A program made the position numbers and the translations under genes. The notes beneath the pieces were generated by a model. That model did no database searches and had not been told where the DNA came from. It was given only the letters and a program-made list of their open reading frames with translations. Shown in pieces: positions 61,737-64,000 of a stretch of 64,000 nucleotides of DNA; the first letter of the stretch is position 1; every line of letters starts with the position of its first letter. Source of the DNA: Kitasatospora aureofaciens (GTDB lineage: Bacteria; Actinomycetota; Actinomycetes; Streptomycetales; Streptomycetaceae); NCBI RefSeq assembly GCF_019192735.1, contig NZ_JAHTKP010000007.1, forward strand, positions 124,001 to 188,000, written 5' to 3'.

Positions 61737-64000
61737 TCAGGCTCCGTTCGCGTGCAGGGCGGTGACAGTGTGGGCGCTCGTGTCGGAGACGCAGAGCCGT
61801 CCGTCTCCGGCCGTCCAGGCCAGGTTCATCGGGTCCGCGCCCTTCAGTCCGGAGTGCTTCCAGCGGGGCTTGCCGTTCGCCGGGTCGAAGGCCCACAGGA
61901 CGGCGTCCGGGCCCATCCGGTAGAGGGTGCCGTCGGCGAACAGCAGGCGGGTGCCGACGTACTTGGCGTCGGCCGGGTCGGCCGGCAGCGGGGTGCGCCA
62001 GCGGGGCTTGCCGTTGCCGCTGTCCAGGGCAGCGAGCGAGGAGCCGCCGTCGGAGTCGGTCAGCAGGCAGTACGCCGTGCCGCCGTCCGCGGAGACCGCG
62101 AACCCGTCGCCGTACGGGGACGGGCCGACGACGTCCTTGACCGACCACCCCGGGTTGCCGGAGGCCGGGTCCAGGGCGGTCACGGTGGTCTTGTCGGGCA
62201 CGAGGTAGTGGCCGCCGGCCGCGCCCAGGCCGAAGGACTGGGTGGTCCGCTCCCAGGCGATGCCGCCCTTGGCGTCCAGCATCTTCAGGGTGTTCTGGGT
62301 GGAGACCGCCACGTGGTCGTCGCCCGGCAGCAGCGCCAGCGCGATCGGGAGCGTCTGGTCGCCGTGGAACCAGGCGGTGCGGCGGCCCACGAGGTCCACC
62401 GCCCAGATGTTGTTGCCGGTGTCGGCGATGCCGCGGTCCTCGCCGTCCCCGAGGCCGACCAGGTAGGCCTTGCCCGCCCGGATGCCGGCGAAGAGCAAGA
62501 CGCCGGTGGCGTGCGGGTGGTCCTGCTGGAACCGCCAGTCGACCGAGCCGTCCGCCGGGTTGATGCTCACCAGCTCAGCCTTCATCAGGCCCGCAGTGGT
62601 GGTGGCCGTGCCGGCGGCGTAGAAGCGGCCGCCGTCCACGGCGCCGTAGTTCCGCGGCAGGTTACCGACGGCGAACGAACCGTTCACCGTCCACTTGGTC
62701 TTGCCGCTGTCGTCCACACCCCAGATCTGGCCCAGGGCGATGCAGGCCGTCACGCCGCCCGCGGTGAGGAGTTGGAGGCAGGCGGCGGGCATGGTCGTCG
62801 TCCAGGCCGGCTTCGCCTCGAGGACGTCGGCGGCGGAGGGGCGGACGGGCGGAGCGGGGGCTGCGCCGGTGCCTTTGGAGGTGCCGTCGGAGCCGTTGGT
62901 ACGCAGTAGGGCAATGGTGGTGGCGGCGCCGCCTGCCGCGAGGACGCCGCCGCCTATGCCGAGCAGCAGCGCGCGGCGGCTGGGGCGGCGCGGCTCGGGT
63001 GGTAGCGGTTGGGGCGGGCTCAGGGGGTGGGGCGACGCGTCGGCGAGCGGCGGGGCCCAGGGCGCGGGAGGTGTGGGTGGTCCGGGCGGTGCCGGCGGTA
63101 CGGGTGGTGCGGGCGGCGGCTCGGGGAGGGCGGTCAGGACGCCCCGCACCGCGATCACGTCCGTCGCGACGGCCGGCGGGAGCCAGCCGCCGGACGTCTC
63201 CGAGCGGCCGATCCGCTCGACCAGCTCGACGAGTTGGCGCGGCGCCGGCCGGTGCGCCGGGTTCTTCGCCAGGCAGGCGGCCACCAGGTGCCGGAGGCCG
63301 TCCGGCAGGGCGCTCAGGTCCGGCTCGGTGTTGACGACCCGGAACAGCACGGCCGCCCCGGCGCCCTCGCCGAACAGGTGGCGGCCGAGCGCCGCGTACG
63401 CGACCGTCGACCCGAGCGAGAACACGTCGCTCGCCGGGGTGAGCGGCTCCCCCAGTGCCTGCTCCGGCGACATGTACGGCGCCGAACCGATCACCGCACC
63501 GGTGGTGGTCAGCCCGGTGCCGTCGGCGGCCCGGGAGATGCCGAAGTCGATGACGTGCGGGCCGTCCAGCGCCAGCAGCACGTTGCCCGGCTTGAGGTCC
63601 CGGTGGATCAGCGCGGCCCGGTGCACCTCGTGCAACGCCTCGGCGAGCCCGGCGGCCAGGGTCCGGACCGTCCCCTCCGGCAGCGGCCCGTGCCGGGACA
63701 CCGTCCGCTGGAGCGGGACGCCGACCACGAAGGAGGTGGCCATCCAGGGGGTGGCGGCCTCGGGGTCCGCGTCGACGACGGGCGCGGTGAACGCCCCCGA
63801 CACCCGGCGCGCCGCCGCGACCTCCTGCCGGAAGCGGGCGCGGAACGACCCGTCCTCGGCCAGCTCCGGCCGCACCACCTTCACGGCGACGGTCCGCCCA
63901 CCCGCCGACCGGCCCAGGTACACCGCCCCCATGCCGCCGGCACCCAGCCGGCCCATGAGTGTGTACGGTCCGGCCTGCCGCGGATCCGTGGGTCCGAGTC
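61737..64000 (-). CDS. Ser/Thr protein kinase with C-terminal PQQ-like beta-propeller (2), N-terminus outside window
   Basis: The frame stays open to the window edge, and codons upstream of the internal Met read LGPTDPRQAGPYTL, matching the start of the neighbouring kinase; the true start lies beyond 64000. Visible parts: MGRLGAGGMGAVYLGRS, VAVKVV Lys, HRDLKPGNVLL, IDFG, and YMSPEQALGEPL; Pro-rich linker; membrane helix (LLLGIGGGVLAAGGAATTIA); propeller with INPADGSVDWRFQ and LDSGNGKPRWRT. The close similarity and two-base spacing to kinase 1 indicate a tandem duplication. At least 754 residues are present. Confidence 0.92.
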   Translation of the reverse strand, partial: LGPTDPRQAGPYTLMGRLGAGGMGAVYLGRSAGGRTVAVKVVRPELAEDGSFRARFRQEVAAARRVSGAFTAPVVDADPEAATPWMATSFVVGVPLQRTVSRHGPLPEGTVRTLAAGLAEALHEVHRAALIHRDLKPGNVLLALDGPHVIDFGISRAADGTGLTTTGAVIGSAPYMSPEQALGEPLTPASDVFSLGSTVAYAALGRHLFGEGAGAAVLFRVVNTEPDLSALPDGLRHLVAACLAKNPAHRPAPRQLVELVERIGRSETSGGWLPPAVATDVIAVRGVLTALPEPPPAPPVPPAPPGPPTPPAPWAPPLADASPHPLSPPQPLPPEPRRPSRRALLLGIGGGVLAAGGAATTIALLRTNGSDGTSKGTGAAPAPPVRPSAADVLEAKPAWTTTMPAACLQLLTAGGVTACIALGQIWGVDDSGKTKWTVNGSFAVGNLPRNYGAVDGGRFYAAGTATTTAGLMKAELVSINPADGSVDWRFQQDHPHATGVLLFAGIRAGKAYLVGLGDGEDRGIADTGNNIWAVDLVGRRTAWFHGDQTLPIALALLPGDDHVAVSTQNTLKMLDAKGGIAWERTTQSFGLGAAGGHYLVPDKTTVTALDPASGNPGWSVKDVVGPSPYGDGFAVSADGGTAYCLLTDSDGGSSLAALDSGNGKPRWRTPLPADPADAKYVGTRLLFADGTLYRMGPDAVLWAFDPANGKPRWKHSGLKGADPMNLAWTAGDGRLCVSDTSAHTVTALHANGA

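Overview
The window is very GC-rich, with strong third-position GC bias, frequent GTG starts, purine-rich Shine-Dalgarno sites and long perfect-stem terminators. Gene content points to an actinomycete of the Streptomycetaceae (Streptomyces/Kitasatospora type): hemE, DUF3000, response regulator, RNase D, thiolase, fadB and dxs in one neighbourhood, coproporphyrin-route hemQ/hemY, ROK regulators, an ABC sugar operon without its own ATPase, and serine/threonine kinases with beta-propeller sensors. It reads as ordinary chromosome with accessory patches. No rRNA, tRNA, CRISPR array, prophage or large biosynthetic cluster was seen. All calls come from reading the sequence; no database search was run.

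Layout. 1-5064: truncated coiled-coil membrane protein, MBL-fold hydrolase, small secreted tendamistat-like protein, an IS1380-family element (2363-4104) and a tandem-GNAT protein. 5335-8614: an operon with an MNIO/DUF692 enzyme, a small partner protein, a membrane protein with a 90-residue Ser/Cys tail (12 Cys), and a tail-less paralogue. This is the best candidate for an undescribed peptide-modification system. 8665-12666: heme genes (hemE, hemY, hemQ) with a Uma2 endonuclease gene between. 12813-25107: DUF3000, response regulator with collagen-like linker, RNase D, thiolase plus FadB, GT39-like transferase, dxs and a ROK regulator. 25108-32292: beta-propeller membrane protein, aminopeptidase N, small membrane protein and MalQ. 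32689-39016: very large multidomain GH84 enzyme, HNH nuclease and MscS channel.

39282-46431: amino-sugar/beta-glycoside operon (ROK regulator, binding lipoprotein, two permeases, GH4 glycosidase, BadF-type sugar kinase). Several of its genes carry short tandem duplications at the stop codon. 46605-51168: lipoprotein, EspR-like regulator, MFS transporter, small membrane protein and secreted Exordium-like protein. 51270-55013: two-component system divergent from an ABC exporter. 55053-56950: translationally coupled NADAR and DUF4291 genes, then a tyrosine phosphatase that is divergent from a GntR regulator across a perfect 20-bp palindrome. 58238-64000: methyltransferase, a Rieske-type gene remnant, and two tandem Ser/Thr kinases with C-terminal beta-propellers, the second cut by the window edge.

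How the genes work together. The heme genes fit the coproporphyrin-dependent route (HemE, then HemY/CgoX oxidation, then HemQ decarboxylation). The sugar operon plus GH84 suggests scavenging of N-acetylglucosamine-containing glycans. FadA/FadB run beta-oxidation. Dxs feeds isoprenoids. The kinase/propeller genes look like envelope sensing.
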